This document shows, piece after piece, positions 53,524 to 62,293 of a stretch of DNA of 64,000 bases. How positions within the stretch are numbered: the stretch's first letter is position 1; the number at the start of each line of letters is the position of its first letter. A program made the translations under genes and the position numbers. Under the pieces are notes generated by a model that was not told the origin of the DNA, ran no database searches, and saw only the letters and a program-made list of their open reading frames with translations. The stretch is from Bradyrhizobium liaoningense (lineage in GTDB: Bacteria > Pseudomonadota > Alphaproteobacteria > Rhizobiales > Xanthobacteraceae): NCBI RefSeq assembly GCF_018130785.1, contig NZ_JAFCJT010000007.1:62001-126000 (forward strand), given 5' to 3'.

Positions 53524-55413
53524 ATGGCGCTCAGATTCCGCAGCATCGACGGCTCCAACAACAATCGTGCGGATCCCACCTTGAACCAGGCCGACACCGA
53601 CTTTGCTCGGCTGGGGCCGGCAAATTTCGTCGATGGGGTCAATGAAATGACGCCAGGTCCGAATCCGCGCGAGATCAGCAACATTGTCGTGGCGCAGACG
53701 GATATTGGCGATGACGAGGAAGGCCCGCATCTGGAGGATGACGCCGGCGTCGCGCTGTCAGGCATGATGTATGCGTGGGGCCAGTTCATCGATCACGATC
53801 TGGATCTGCAGAAGGAGGGCACAGGCACGGATGATATCTCGATCAAGGTCCCGGCTGATGATGAGTTTCTGCCGCCCGGCAGCATGATCGCGTTGACGCG
53901 GGTGGCGATCGATCCTGCGACGGGGGTCACCGGGCATCCGGCAGCCGCGATCAACACGGTGACGGGTTGGCTGGACGGATCGCAGATCTACGGTTCCGAC
54001 GCAGCCACCGCAGCGAGCCTGCGAACGGCCGACGGCCATATGAAGGTGTCGGCGGGAGACAATCTCCCGATCGTCGAGACCGAGCACGGTAACGTCTTTG
54101 CGGCCGGTGACGTACGGGCGCAGGAGAATCCCGACCTGACCGCCTTGCAAGTCTTGTTTGTGCGCGAGCACAATTACCAGGTCGATCGACTGCACGAGGA
54201 CCATCCGAACTGGAGCGGCGACGAGCTATACGAGACGGCCAAGGCCATCACCACGGCCGAGATGGTCAACATCACCTACAACGAGTTCCTGCCGCATCTG
54301 TTGGGCGAGGACGCCATCAAGCCGTACCAAGGCTATGACGGCACGGCGGACGCGCGGATCACCGAAGAGTTTGCCGGTGCGGCCTTTCGCTTCGGTCACT
54401 CCATCGTCTCCGACGAGATCAGTGCGACCAGCAACCTGGGTGCCCTTACGTCGGAGCAGACGCTGGCGCAATCGTTCTTCGAAGACACAGCGACTTTCAA
54501 GGCGACTGGTGCGGATGGCCTGCTGCGGCATCTGGCGGGGGACCTGGCCAACCCGCTGGACGCTCACATTGTCGATGGCTTGCGAAACCTCCTGTTCGAT
54601 CCTCCGGACAGCATGGACCTGGCAGCGATCAATATCCAACGCGGCCATGATCTTGGGCTGGGTACACTGAACCAAACCCGGGAGGCGCTGGGGCTTGCGC
54701 CTTACACCAGCTTCGATCAGCTCAGCTCTGATCCGGCGACGGCAGCAGCGTTCGAGAAAGCCTATGGTTCGATCGATGCCGTCGATTTGTGGGCCGGTGG
54801 ATTGGCTGAGGATCATGCGCCAGGAGCCGTCATCGGGCCCACCTTCGGCATCATCATCGCCGACCAGTTCACCGCTTTGCGCGACGGCGATCGCTACTAC
54901 TTCGAGAACCAGGGTTTCGATAAGCAGACCCTGAATGAGATAAAGAGCACCACGCTGTCGGACCTCATTCTGCGCGATACCGATACCACTGCGATGCAGA
55001 GCGATGCCTTCGTCGCCACCGAGCGGCACAGCGGCACGCTGGGCGGCGTGGACCCGACCGGAGAAGAGGCTGCAGCAGGCATGGCGCAGCTTGTGGTCGG
55101 ATCTCCCGGCAGGGATACCCTGACCGGCGGAGATCTGGATGACACGTTGGTCGCCGCGGGCGGCCGCATGACCATGACCGGGGGTGCCGGTGCCGACACA
55201 TTCGCATTCGACCTTGGTGAGCTCGCAGGTAAGCACAACACCGCGGTCATCACCGACTTCGATCCCAAACAGGACAAGCTGCAATTTTCAAACGACGTTC
55301 AGGTCACGAAATCATCTGACCATCATGGCGGAACGCTGTTGCAGGTCGGCTCCGAGATCATCGACCTGCTCGGCGTAAAGCCGCATGAGATGCATCTTCA
55401 CGAATGGGGATAA
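53524..55413 (+). CDS. Animal-type haem peroxidase with RTX-like C-terminal tail
   Basis: 629 residues of the peroxidase-cyclooxygenase superfamily. Distal motif AWGQFIDHDLDL with the distal His at 91 between two Asp; catalytic Arg214 in LFVREHN; proximal His292 in RFGHSIV; IQRGHDLGLGTLN further on. From about residue 520 there is a Gly/Asp-rich part (GGDLDDTLVAAGG, TGGAGADTFAFD) like calcium-binding RTX ends, and no signal peptide, which together suggest type I secretion. Likely makes reactive oxidants outside the cell. ATG has GGGGAGGGTAAACC. Confidence 0.9.
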   Translation: MALRFRSIDGSNNNRADPTLNQADTDFARLGPANFVDGVNEMTPGPNPREISNIVVAQTDIGDDEEGPHLEDDAGVALSGMMYAWGQFIDHDLDLQKEGTGTDDISIKVPADDEFLPPGSMIALTRVAIDPATGVTGHPAAAINTVTGWLDGSQIYGSDAATAASLRTADGHMKVSAGDNLPIVETEHGNVFAAGDVRAQENPDLTALQVLFVREHNYQVDRLHEDHPNWSGDELYETAKAITTAEMVNITYNEFLPHLLGEDAIKPYQGYDGTADARITEEFAGAAFRFGHSIVSDEISATSNLGALTSEQTLAQSFFEDTATFKATGADGLLRHLAGDLANPLDAHIVDGLRNLLFDPPDSMDLAAINIQRGHDLGLGTLNQTREALGLAPYTSFDQLSSDPATAAAFEKAYGSIDAVDLWAGGLAEDHAPGAVIGPTFGIIIADQFTALRDGDRYYFENQGFDKQTLNEIKSTTLSDLILRDTDTTAMQSDAFVATERHSGTLGGVDPTGEEAAAGMAQLVVGSPGRDTLTGGDLDDTLVAAGGRMTMTGGAGADTFAFDLGELAGKHNTAVITDFDPKQDKLQFSNDVQVTKSSDHHGGTLLQVGSEIIDLLGVKPHEMHLHEWG

Positions 55414-55450
55414 TGCTGGGTCGCTTCAAACGAGCGATACAGCATCATTC

Positions 55451-55475
55451 GGCGCCGGCGAGGAACGCCGGCGCC
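55451..55475. terminator. Bidirectional hairpin between convergent genes
   Basis: Perfect 10-bp stem GGCGCCGGCG / CGCCGGCGCC with loop AGGAA, midway between the peroxidase stop and the SMP-30 stop. No T-tract on either side. Confidence 0.6.
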
Positions 55476-55498
55476 GTGGTGCAATCCGTGCTTGCCCC

Positions 55499-56716
55499 TC
55501 AGCCCGGACCGGCGCCTTGCGTCGCCGTGTACACCGCGTAGAGCGACTGGCTCGCGGCCATGAACAGGCGATTGCGCTTGGGGCCGCCGAAGCAGACGTT
55601 GCCGCACACTTCCGGCAGGCGGATGCGGCCGAGCAGCTTGCCCTCCGGCGACCACACCGTCACACCGCTATAGCCGACGGCGCGGCCGGCATTGCTGGAT
55701 GACCAGACATTGCCGTTGACGTCGCAGCGCAGGCCGTCGGGCCCGCACTTCACCCCGTCGATCACGCAGTCGCTGAACTTCTTCACGTTGGACAGCTTGT
55801 TGTCGGCACCGACGTCGAACACGAAGATATCGCCCTTGCCGCCGGGCCCGGTGTCGCCCGGTCCCTTGCCGGTCGAGGCGACATAGAGCTTCTTGTAGTC
55901 CGGTGAGAAGCACAGGCCGTTGGGATCGGGCACCTGATCTTCCGTGACGACGAGGTCGATGCGGCCACTTGGATCGATGCGATAGCAGTTGGTCGGTAGC
56001 TCGCGCTTGCCCGGCACGAAGCCGGCCGGCTGTCCGATCCGCGGATTGAGCTTGCCGCCTGCATTGCTCGGGCCGCCGGCGACGTCGGGCTCGCCTTCAT
56101 AGAGCTGACCGCCATAGGGCGGGTCGGTGAACCAGTAGCTGCCGTCGGGATGCGCGGCGACGTCGTTCGGCGAGTTCAGGCGTTTGCCCTGATAGGAGTC
56201 CGCGAGCACCGTGGCCGTGCCGTCGTGCTCGTAGCGCGTCACCCGCCGGGTCAGGTGCTCGCAGGAGAGCTGACGGCCCTGGAAGTCGAACGAATTGCCG
56301 TTGGAATTGTTGGAGGGCGCGCGGAACACGCTGACGCGGCCGTCGTCCTCGGTCCAGCGCATCTGCCGGTTGTTGGGGATGTCGCTCCAGAGGAGATAAC
56401 GGCCCTGCGCGCTCCAGGCCGGGCCTTCGGCCCACAACAAGCCGGTGTAGAGGCGCTTGATCGCGGTGTTGGGCTGCGCGAGGTCGTTGAAGGACGGGTC
56501 GACCGCGATGATGTCGGGGTCCCAGAAATAGGTCGTCGGTGCGCCGCTGGGGCCGAAATCGCGCGGCGGGGTGGTGATCGTCGTTGGCGGTGCGGCGGGT
56601 CCGGTCTGCGCCAGCGCGGGGCCGGCCACGGTCGCCGCGGCGCCGAGCGCAAGTCCCCGCACAAGTGTTCGTCGTGAAAGCGCAGCATCCTGGTCGCGCT
56701 GCTCTGAGCGTTCCAT
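55499..56716 (-). CDS. SMP-30/gluconolactonase-family protein, Tat-exported
   Basis: 405-residue six-bladed beta-propeller lactonase-like protein with a twin-arginine leader (LSRRTLVRGLALGAAATVAG). GLLWAEGPAWSAQGRYLLWS carries the metal-binding Glu; GKRLNSPNDVAAHPDGSYWF the Asn/Asp pair; PDPNGLCFSPDYKKLYVAST and VKCGPDGLRCDVNGNVWSSS the rest of the calcium/zinc site. Probably hydrolyses a sugar or other lactone in the periplasm. ATG at 56716 after GGGAGGACGCA. Confidence 0.92.
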   Translation of the reverse strand: MERSEQRDQDAALSRRTLVRGLALGAAATVAGPALAQTGPAAPPTTITTPPRDFGPSGAPTTYFWDPDIIAVDPSFNDLAQPNTAIKRLYTGLLWAEGPAWSAQGRYLLWSDIPNNRQMRWTEDDGRVSVFRAPSNNSNGNSFDFQGRQLSCEHLTRRVTRYEHDGTATVLADSYQGKRLNSPNDVAAHPDGSYWFTDPPYGGQLYEGEPDVAGGPSNAGGKLNPRIGQPAGFVPGKRELPTNCYRIDPSGRIDLVVTEDQVPDPNGLCFSPDYKKLYVASTGKGPGDTGPGGKGDIFVFDVGADNKLSNVKKFSDCVIDGVKCGPDGLRCDVNGNVWSSSNAGRAVGYSGVTVWSPEGKLLGRIRLPEVCGNVCFGGPKRNRLFMAASQSLYAVYTATQGAGPG

Positions 56717-56955
56717 TGCGTCCTCCCGGTTATGTTCGGCTGGCCGGTTGATCCGGCCGAGCGGACAAAGGTTAGTCCGGTCCGCGGCCGGTTGCGAGGG
56801 GCAGGTTCGCATCCCCTGCGCGATGGCAGGCTTGCGAAGGCTGGAACGCGGCGGCATTGCGGCGAGGCGAGGGCGGAAGCGACAATTCGTCCCGGTCTCG
56901 TCGTTCGGGGCCTGTCGTCGAGCTTTGTGCGGTTAACCGGAGCGGCTTTTAGGAC

Positions 56956-57267
56956 GTGTCAAGCCTTGACCTCACGCGCGATGATGGCAGAACGTTTCCG
57001 GGGTATCAGCCGGAGTTCATTGTGTTAGCCGTTGTTGCACTGGTCATTGCCCTCGCCATCGCGTTCGCCGCCGGCTATTTCACCCGCGATCTCGCCTCTC
57101 GCAAACGACGCGCGGAGGCGCGCCGCTGGCGCGAATATACCGAGCCGGGCTGGCTCCGCGCCGCCGCACCTGCCAACACCAACGAGGCTGTCCCCGTCGC
57201 CACCGGTGAGCTCGGTCAGATGCTCGACCGCTGGGAAAGCAGGGCCCGCGCCCGCCGCGCAGGATAG
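56956..57267 (+). CDS. Small single-span membrane protein
   Basis: 103 residues if started at GTG 56956, or 81 from GTG 57022, which has the better ribosome site (CGGAG). One hydrophobic helix (FIVLAVVALVIALAIAFAAG) is followed by a basic cytoplasmic part (RDLASRKRRAEARRWREYTE) and a short tail with QMLDRWESRARAR. No family recognised. It precedes the leu leader by 320 nt but is probably a separate unit. Confidence 0.65.
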   Translation: MSSLDLTRDDGRTFPGYQPEFIVLAVVALVIALAIAFAAGYFTRDLASRKRRAEARRWREYTEPGWLRAAAPANTNEAVPVATGELGQMLDRWESRARARRAG

Positions 57268-57587
57268 CCTGACCGCAACGCGGGTGAGGGGAGCGACATC
57301 CGGGCGACCTTCCCGCATATCGCTCCGGTCTCGTGGGCTCCTCGCGCTGCCCGGCGACACCGTCATAATTTCCAGCTTACGTAATTCGGATTTGCCGGAT
57401 GATCCGTGCGATGACGGACCGGTCGTCGCGCCGCACATTGCAGATCTGGTTGCAGGTCAGCCCTCCTGACCATCTTTTGGCGTTGCGGTTGCAGCCATTT
57501 CTCGTCTAGAAACGGCGCATCGAGCCTCCCGGCAACCAACCGTCAACGGTTTTGACCGAGGATTTGAGGGCTCAAAAGGGTCTGGCA
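57268..57587. other. Intergenic stretch before the leu leader
   Basis: About 320 bp without a supported gene. The promoter of the leu leader should lie in its right part, perhaps near 57480-57520 (TTGCGG and TCTAGA elements), but I could not fix a pair with proper spacing. The 57579 end holds the ribosome site of the leader peptide. Confidence 0.5.
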
Positions 57588-57707
57588 ATGCTGATTCGCG
57601 GCCAAATCGATGGGATTTCGGGGGAGGTGGCTCTGGCCGCCGCCACGATCCCGGCCGCGCTGCTGCCCACCCTCCTGATTGGCGGGCTTCTTCTTACTTG
57701 CCCCTGA
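57588..57707 (+). CDS. leuL: Leucine-rich leader peptide upstream of leuA (39 aa)
   Basis: Starts at ATG 57588, ends in TGA 57705-57707. The C-terminal half reads AALLPTLLIGGLLLTCP; nine of 39 residues are leucine, including three consecutive CTT codons (57687-57695), a codon scarce in neighbouring genes. The 10-mer GCTCAAAAGG precedes both this ATG (8 nt) and the leuA ATG (9 nt), which supports translation. Fits a transcription-attenuation leader sensing leucyl-tRNA. Confidence 0.7.
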   Translation: MLIRGQIDGISGEVALAAATIPAALLPTLLIGGLLLTCP

Positions 57708-57780
57708 GGGCCGGCTGGGCGCTGCGCGCCTGGGCACTCAGGGGTTGGTCGAGATCACCGGATACCTCAAGCGCCCAGCC
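57701..57780 (+). promoter_or_regulatory. Base-paired leuA leader (candidate attenuator)
   Basis: Two competing or interleaved pairings follow the leader peptide: CCCCTGAG (57701-57708, containing the leader stop) with CTCAGGGG (57737-57744), and GGCTGGGCGC (57713-57722) with GCGCCCAGCC (57771-57780). A small hairpin GGCGC/GCGCC sits inside the first loop. A ribosome at the Leu codons or at the stop would cover the first arms. No T-tract follows, so termination may be Rho-assisted or the control translational. Confidence 0.6.
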
Positions 57781-57815
57781 AACCGACGGCGCAAAAGCTC
57801 AAAAGGAAATTTGCA

Positions 57816-59378
57816 ATGGCCCCCGCGAACAAGTCCGACAAGGACCGCGTCATCATTTTCGACACCACCCTGCGCGACGGCGAGCAGTGCCCCGGCGCCA
57901 CCATGACCTTCGAGGAGAAGCTCGAGGTCGCCGAGCTGCTGGATGATATGGGCGTCGACGTCATCGAGGCCGGCTTCCCGATCACCTCGCAGGGTGATTT
58001 CGAAGCGGTCAGCGAGATCGCCCGCCGCTCCAAGAATTCGATCATCGCCGGCCTGTCGCGTGCGCACCCGGCCGACATCGACCGTTGCGCCGAAGCCGTG
58101 AAATTCGCAAAGCGCGGCCGCGTCCACACCGTGATCGCGACCTCGCCGCTGCACATGCGGGTGAAGCTGAACAAGACGCCAGAGGAAGTGTTGGAGACCT
58201 CGGTTGCGATGGTGGCGCGCGCCCGCAACCAGATCGACGACGTCGAATGGTCGGCCGAGGACGGCACCCGCAGCGAGATGGACTATCTCTGCCGCATCGT
58301 CGAAGCCGTCATCAAGGCCGGCGCCACCACGGTGAACATCCCCGACACCGTCGGCTACACGGTGCCGGAGGAATACACCCACTTCATGAAGACGCTGATC
58401 GAGCGCGTACCGAACTCCGACAAGGCCGTGTTCTCCGTGCACTGCCATAACGACCTCGGCATGGCGGTTGCAAACTCGCTGGCCGGCATCGTCGGCGGCG
58501 CGCGTCAGGTCGAGTGCACCGTCAACGGCATCGGCGAGCGTGCCGGCAACGCCGCGCTGGAAGAGATCGTGATGGCGATCAACGTGCGCAACGACAAATT
58601 CCCGTACTGGAACAAGATCGACACGACGCAGCTCACCCGCGCCTCGAAGGTGGTATCGGCGGCGACCTCGTTCCCGGTGCAGTACAACAAGGCGATCGTC
58701 GGCCGGAACGCCTTCGCGCATGAGAGCGGCATTCATCAGGACGGCGTGCTGAAGGATGCTTCCACCTACGAGATCATGCGGCCCGAGATGGTCGGCCTGA
58801 AGCAGTCCTCGCTGGTGCTGGGCAAGCATTCCGGCCGCCACGCCTTCGTGCACAAGCTGGAGGAGATGGGCTACAAGCTCGGTCCGAACCAGCTGGAAGA
58901 TGCGTTCACGCGGATGAAGGCGCTCGCCGACCGCAAGAAGGACATCTACGACGAGGACATCGAGGCGCTGGTCGACGAGGAGATGGCGGCGTCGCACGAC
59001 CGCATCAAGCTGACCTCGCTGACCGTGATCGCCGGCACCCATGGCCCGCAGCGCGCGACCATGAAGCTCGACGTCGACGGCCAGATCAAGATCGAGGAGG
59101 CCGAGGGCAACGGTCCGGTGGACGCAGTGTTCAACTGCATCAAGCGCCTGGTGCCGCACGAGGCCAAGCTCGAGCTGTACCAGGTCCACGCCGTCACCGA
59201 AGGCACCGACGCGCAGGCGGAAGTCTCGGTGCGGCTGTCGCATGACGGCCGTTCCATGACCGCGCGCGCGGCCGATCCGGATACGCTGGTGGCGTCGGCC
59301 AAGGCCTATCTCGGCGCGCTCAACAAGATCGTCATGAAGCGCCAGCGCGATACGGTGACGACGGCAGCCGCGAGCTGA
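57816..59378 (+). CDS. leuA: 2-Isopropylmalate synthase (LeuA)
   Basis: First committed step of leucine synthesis: acetyl-CoA plus 2-oxoisovalerate to 2-isopropylmalate. 520 residues. Catalytic RDGEQCPG at 20-27 (Arg/Asp metal site), VHCHNDLGMAVANS with the HxH metal ligands starting at 209, and NGIGERAGNAALEEIVMA. The C-terminal LeuA-dimer domain (about 390-505; VIAGTHGPQRATMKLDVDG) binds leucine for feedback inhibition. Ribosome site AAAAGGAAA. Control by both feedback and the leader is expected. Confidence 0.96.
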   Translation: MAPANKSDKDRVIIFDTTLRDGEQCPGATMTFEEKLEVAELLDDMGVDVIEAGFPITSQGDFEAVSEIARRSKNSIIAGLSRAHPADIDRCAEAVKFAKRGRVHTVIATSPLHMRVKLNKTPEEVLETSVAMVARARNQIDDVEWSAEDGTRSEMDYLCRIVEAVIKAGATTVNIPDTVGYTVPEEYTHFMKTLIERVPNSDKAVFSVHCHNDLGMAVANSLAGIVGGARQVECTVNGIGERAGNAALEEIVMAINVRNDKFPYWNKIDTTQLTRASKVVSAATSFPVQYNKAIVGRNAFAHESGIHQDGVLKDASTYEIMRPEMVGLKQSSLVLGKHSGRHAFVHKLEEMGYKLGPNQLEDAFTRMKALADRKKDIYDEDIEALVDEEMAASHDRIKLTSLTVIAGTHGPQRATMKLDVDGQIKIEEAEGNGPVDAVFNCIKRLVPHEAKLELYQVHAVTEGTDAQAEVSVRLSHDGRSMTARAADPDTLVASAKAYLGALNKIVMKRQRDTVTTAAAS

Positions 59379-59405
59379 CGCTTCATCCTCTCCAATTCAT
59401 CGGCA

Positions 59406-59434
59406 AACGCGGCGCCCTCGGCGCCGCGTTTTTC
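59406..59434 (+). terminator. Intrinsic terminator of leuA
   Basis: Perfect 11-bp stem AACGCGGCGCC (59406-59416) / GGCGCCGCGTT (59420-59430) with a 3-nt loop, running into TTTTT. 28 nt past the leuA stop. Confidence 0.92.
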
Positions 59435-59458
59435 GTTTGGCACACGAGGGCTCGGCCA

Positions 59459-60015
59459 ATGGAATGGTGGTTGCTGCGGGGCGCCGCGCAGCTTGTGTTC
59501 GGTCTGGCCTCGAACTCCGTGATCTCGGGCAATCAGTACATCCAGATCGGCGGCTCGGCCGACGGCACGACGATCAAGGCCGGCGGCGACCAGGATATCC
59601 TCGGCGGTGGTATCGCGACCAACACCACCGTGGACGGTGGCACCCAGACCGTCTTCGGCGTTGCGATCCAGGCCACGGTCGCGAATGGCGGCCTCCAGCA
59701 CGTTCACAACAATGCTTTCAACACCGTCGTCAACGCCGGCGGCCAGCAGAGCGTCTACGCCGACGGTACTGCGACCGGCACCACGATCAATGCCGGCGGA
59801 GTCCAGGTCGATTGGGGCGCCCCAACGCCACCATCGTCAACGGCGGCGTGCAATATGTGTATGGCAGCGCAACCGGTACAACGGTCCTGTCCGGCACGCA
59901 GCACGTGCAGGCCGGTGGCAGCGCTGATGACACCACGATCGGCTCGGGCGCGCTCGCCTTTGTCCATGCGGGCGGCACGATCGACGATGTGATCTTCGCC
60001 GGTCCCAATGCCTGA
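59459..60015 (+). pseudogene. Frameshifted fragment of autotransporter strand-loop-strand repeats
   Basis: About nine copies of a 19-20 residue repeat of form GGxQxVxGxAxxTxVxxG, as in passenger domains of AIDA-type adhesins (GGSADGTTIKAGGDQDI, GGTQTVFGVAIQATVANGG). The first part is read in one frame from 59459; near 59815 the frame breaks and the repeats continue in another (ATIVNGGVQYVYGSATGTTV...AGPNA) to the stop at 60013-60015. There is no signal peptide, ribosome site or beta-barrel. It seems a decayed piece of a larger gene. Confidence 0.75.
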
Positions 60016-60101
60016 GCCAGTCCGGCAGATTTCGCCTCCGGATACCGCATTTTTGCAATCCGCCCCCTGCTAAGGGGCAATGGCGCCTGTGCCCGCTTCC
60101 C

Positions 60102-60107
60102 TATAAT
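60102..60107 (+). promoter_or_regulatory. Possible -10 element for the dctP gene
   Basis: Exact TATAAT, rare in such GC-rich DNA, 74 nt before the DctP ATG. The -35 region (around 60080) is not convincing. Confidence 0.35.
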
Positions 60108-60181
60108 CCTGCCTTCAAGTCTTGAATCTAAGGCTTGGGGGCGACGGTTCGTGCCCCACCAAGAAACGTGCGGGAGGAAGC

Positions 60182-61195
60182 ATGCGGAAACTCATTTGGG
60201 CTGCGGCATCGGTTGCGGTCTTGACCGGGGCGTTGGCCCTGACCGGGCCGGCATCGGCCCAATCGCCGATCATCATCAAGTTCAGCCACGTCGTTGCCAC
60301 CGACACGCCGAAGGGCAAGGCGTCCGAGAAGTTCAAGGAGCTCGCCGAGAAGTACACCGGCGGCAAGGTCAAGATCGAAGTCTACCCGAACTCGACGCTC
60401 TACAAGGACAAGGAAGAGCTCGAGGCCCTGCAGCTCGGCAGCGTGCAGATGCTGGCGCCGTCCAACTCCAAGTTCGGCCCGCTCGGCATCCGCGAGTTCG
60501 AGGTGTTCGATCTGCCTTACATCCTTCCGGACCTGAAGACGCTGCGGAAGGTGACGGAAGGCCCGCTCGGCCTTCGGCTGCTCAAGCTCCTGGACTCCAA
60601 GGGCATCACCGGCCTTGCCTATTGGGACAACGGCTTCAAGCAGATGAGCGCCAACAAGAAGCTGGTCGCCCCCACCGATTATCAGGGCGTCAAGTTCCGC
60701 ATCCAGTCCTCGCGCGTGCTCCAGGCCCAGTTCAAGGCGCTCGGCTCGCTGCCGCAGGTGATGGCGTTCTCGGAAGTCTACCAGGCGCTCCAGACCGGCG
60801 TCGTCGACGGCCAGGAGAACACCTGGTCGAACATCTATACCCAGAAGATGCACGAGGTGCAGAAGTACATCACCGAGACCAATCACGGCTACATCGGCTA
60901 CGTCGTGATCGTGAACAAGAAGTTCTGGGACGATCTGCCGGCCGACATCCGCGATCAGCTGTCGAAGGCGATGAAGGAAGCGACCGACTTCAACAACGCG
61001 CAGTCGCAGAAGGAGAACGACGACGCGCTGGCCGAGATCAAGAAGAGCGGCAAGAGCGAGATCATCAAGCTCACGCCGGAGCAGGACGCGGCGATGCGCA
61101 AGGCGATGGAGCCGGTCTACAAGGACGCCGCAAGCCGCGTCGGCCAGTCGCTGATCGACGAGTTCCAGAAGGAAGCCAAGAGCGCGACGAACTGA
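60182..61195 (+). CDS. TRAP transporter binding protein (DctP family), orphan
   Basis: 337-residue periplasmic receptor; signal peptide ending ASA at about 26. SPIIIKFSHVVATDTPKGKA, KVKIEVYPNSTLYKDKEELE, the carboxylate-binding arginine region GVKFRIQSSRVLQAQFKALG, and FSEVYQALQTGVVDGQENTW are DctP signatures. Binds C4-dicarboxylates or other organic acids. DctQ and DctM permease genes are absent; a terminator follows directly. GGGAGG site before the ATG. Confidence 0.93.
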   Translation: MRKLIWAAASVAVLTGALALTGPASAQSPIIIKFSHVVATDTPKGKASEKFKELAEKYTGGKVKIEVYPNSTLYKDKEELEALQLGSVQMLAPSNSKFGPLGIREFEVFDLPYILPDLKTLRKVTEGPLGLRLLKLLDSKGITGLAYWDNGFKQMSANKKLVAPTDYQGVKFRIQSSRVLQAQFKALGSLPQVMAFSEVYQALQTGVVDGQENTWSNIYTQKMHEVQKYITETNHGYIGYVVIVNKKFWDDLPADIRDQLSKAMKEATDFNNAQSQKENDDALAEIKKSGKSEIIKLTPEQDAAMRKAMEPVYKDAASRVGQSLIDEFQKEAKSATN

Positions 61196-61215
61196 TCCGG
61201 ATCGACGATGAATAA

Positions 61216-61250
61216 AGGGCTTCCGTGCAGCCTGCACGGAGGCCCTTTTT
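61216..61250 (+). terminator. Intrinsic terminator of the dctP gene
   Basis: Stem AGGGC-T-TCCGTGCA / TGCACGGA-G-GCCCT (61216-61246) with a 3-nt loop and one G-U pair, then TTTT. 20 nt past the stop. Confidence 0.92.
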
Positions 61251-61393
61251 GTTGCAGAACGTTTCAGTCTGCATCTGAATGGAGATTCAGGGGAGTTACA
61301 TCTTGGTAAGAACGCTCTCTCTGTCCAAGTTGTAAGTTGCGCGTCAGCCGTTCGGCGCTCATCCTCACCGGCATCCTTCCAGAGGAGGTTCGT

Positions 61394-62002
61394 ATGAGGA
61401 AGTTCACCATCGCCGCCATCGCCGTGCTCAGCATCGCCGGCTCGGGCGCGGTCTATGCCCAATATCATCGCCCGTGGATGGAGCACTTCCGTCACAGCCG
61501 CATGAACCCGGAAGACCGCGCCGCCTTCGTCGACGCGCGGATCGCCGCCGTCCATGCCGGGCTGAAGCTCAACGCCGACCAGGAGAAGCTGTGGCCGCCG
61601 GTCGAGGCTGCCGTGCGCGACTTCGCCAAGCTGCGCATCGACCGCGCCAACGCGCGGATGAATGCCGGCCCGGGTGACGCCTCACGGGACGCCAACAAGC
61701 CCGAGGATCCGATCGCCCGCCTGCGCCAGCGCGCCGAGGACATGGGCACCAGCTCCGCGGCCCTGAAGAAGATCGCCGATGCCGCCGACCCGCTCTACAA
61801 GACGCTCGACGAGGGCCAGAAGCGGCGCCTCGCCGTGCTGACGCGCCACCGCGGCCCGTTCGGCGGCGGCGAGGACGGCCCGCCCCGGCACTTCATGGAA
61901 CGCGGCATGGACCGCATGATGGAGCGCGGCATGGAGCACTTCCACCGCGACCGTTTCGACCGCGACGGCGGTCCGGACCGGGACCGCGAGGGCCGGCTCT
62001 GA
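61394..62002 (+). CDS. Spy/CpxP-like LTxxQ-motif periplasmic protein
   Basis: 202 residues; signal peptide RKFTIAAIAVLSIAGSGAVY, then helical text AAFVDARIAAVHAGLKLNAD with an LNADQEKLW motif (LTxxQ-like) and a second one, YKTLDEGQKRRL. The tail is rich in Arg, Asp, His and Met (MERGMDRMMERGMEHFHRDR), perhaps metal-binding. Family members are periplasmic chaperones or stress sensors. ATG at 61394 with AGAGGAGG; monocistronic with its own terminator. Confidence 0.88.
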   Translation: MRKFTIAAIAVLSIAGSGAVYAQYHRPWMEHFRHSRMNPEDRAAFVDARIAAVHAGLKLNADQEKLWPPVEAAVRDFAKLRIDRANARMNAGPGDASRDANKPEDPIARLRQRAEDMGTSSAALKKIADAADPLYKTLDEGQKRRLAVLTRHRGPFGGGEDGPPRHFMERGMDRMMERGMEHFHRDRFDRDGGPDRDREGRL

Positions 62003-62036
62003 GCCATCAGGGATTTTGCGGGGATTGCCCCTGGAG

Positions 62037-62062
62037 AAGCCGCTGGAATCCGGCGGCTTTTC
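62037..62062 (+). terminator. Intrinsic terminator of the Spy-like gene
   Basis: Stem AAGCCGC (62037-62043) / GCGGCTT (62053-62059) followed by TTTTC, 35 nt past the stop. Confidence 0.75.
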
Positions 62063-62100
62063 GCTTCTTGGGGACTGTAGAAAAACCTTCACCACATCGC

Positions 62101-62129
62101 TTGCCATCCCCGGATCGCTTTGCTAAACG
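62101..62129 (+). promoter_or_regulatory. Possible promoter of tRNA-Lys
   Basis: TTGCCA (62101-62106), 17-nt spacer, TAAACG (62124-62129), 31 nt before the tRNA. The -35 is good, the -10 only partly matches. Confidence 0.4.
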
Positions 62130-62160
62130 ACCGGCCTCGCAAGGCATTTGACCGCCTTTC

Positions 62161-62236
<76 letters not shown>

Positions 62237-62293
62237 AGCTTCTCAATAGTTTAGGGGTTTGTCACGGTCGTCATTCCGACAGATGGGTCGTGG

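Noticed and set aside
57738..59243. 501-codon minus-strand frame opposite leuA
   Set aside because: Shadow of leuA; no motif and it would cross the leu leader.
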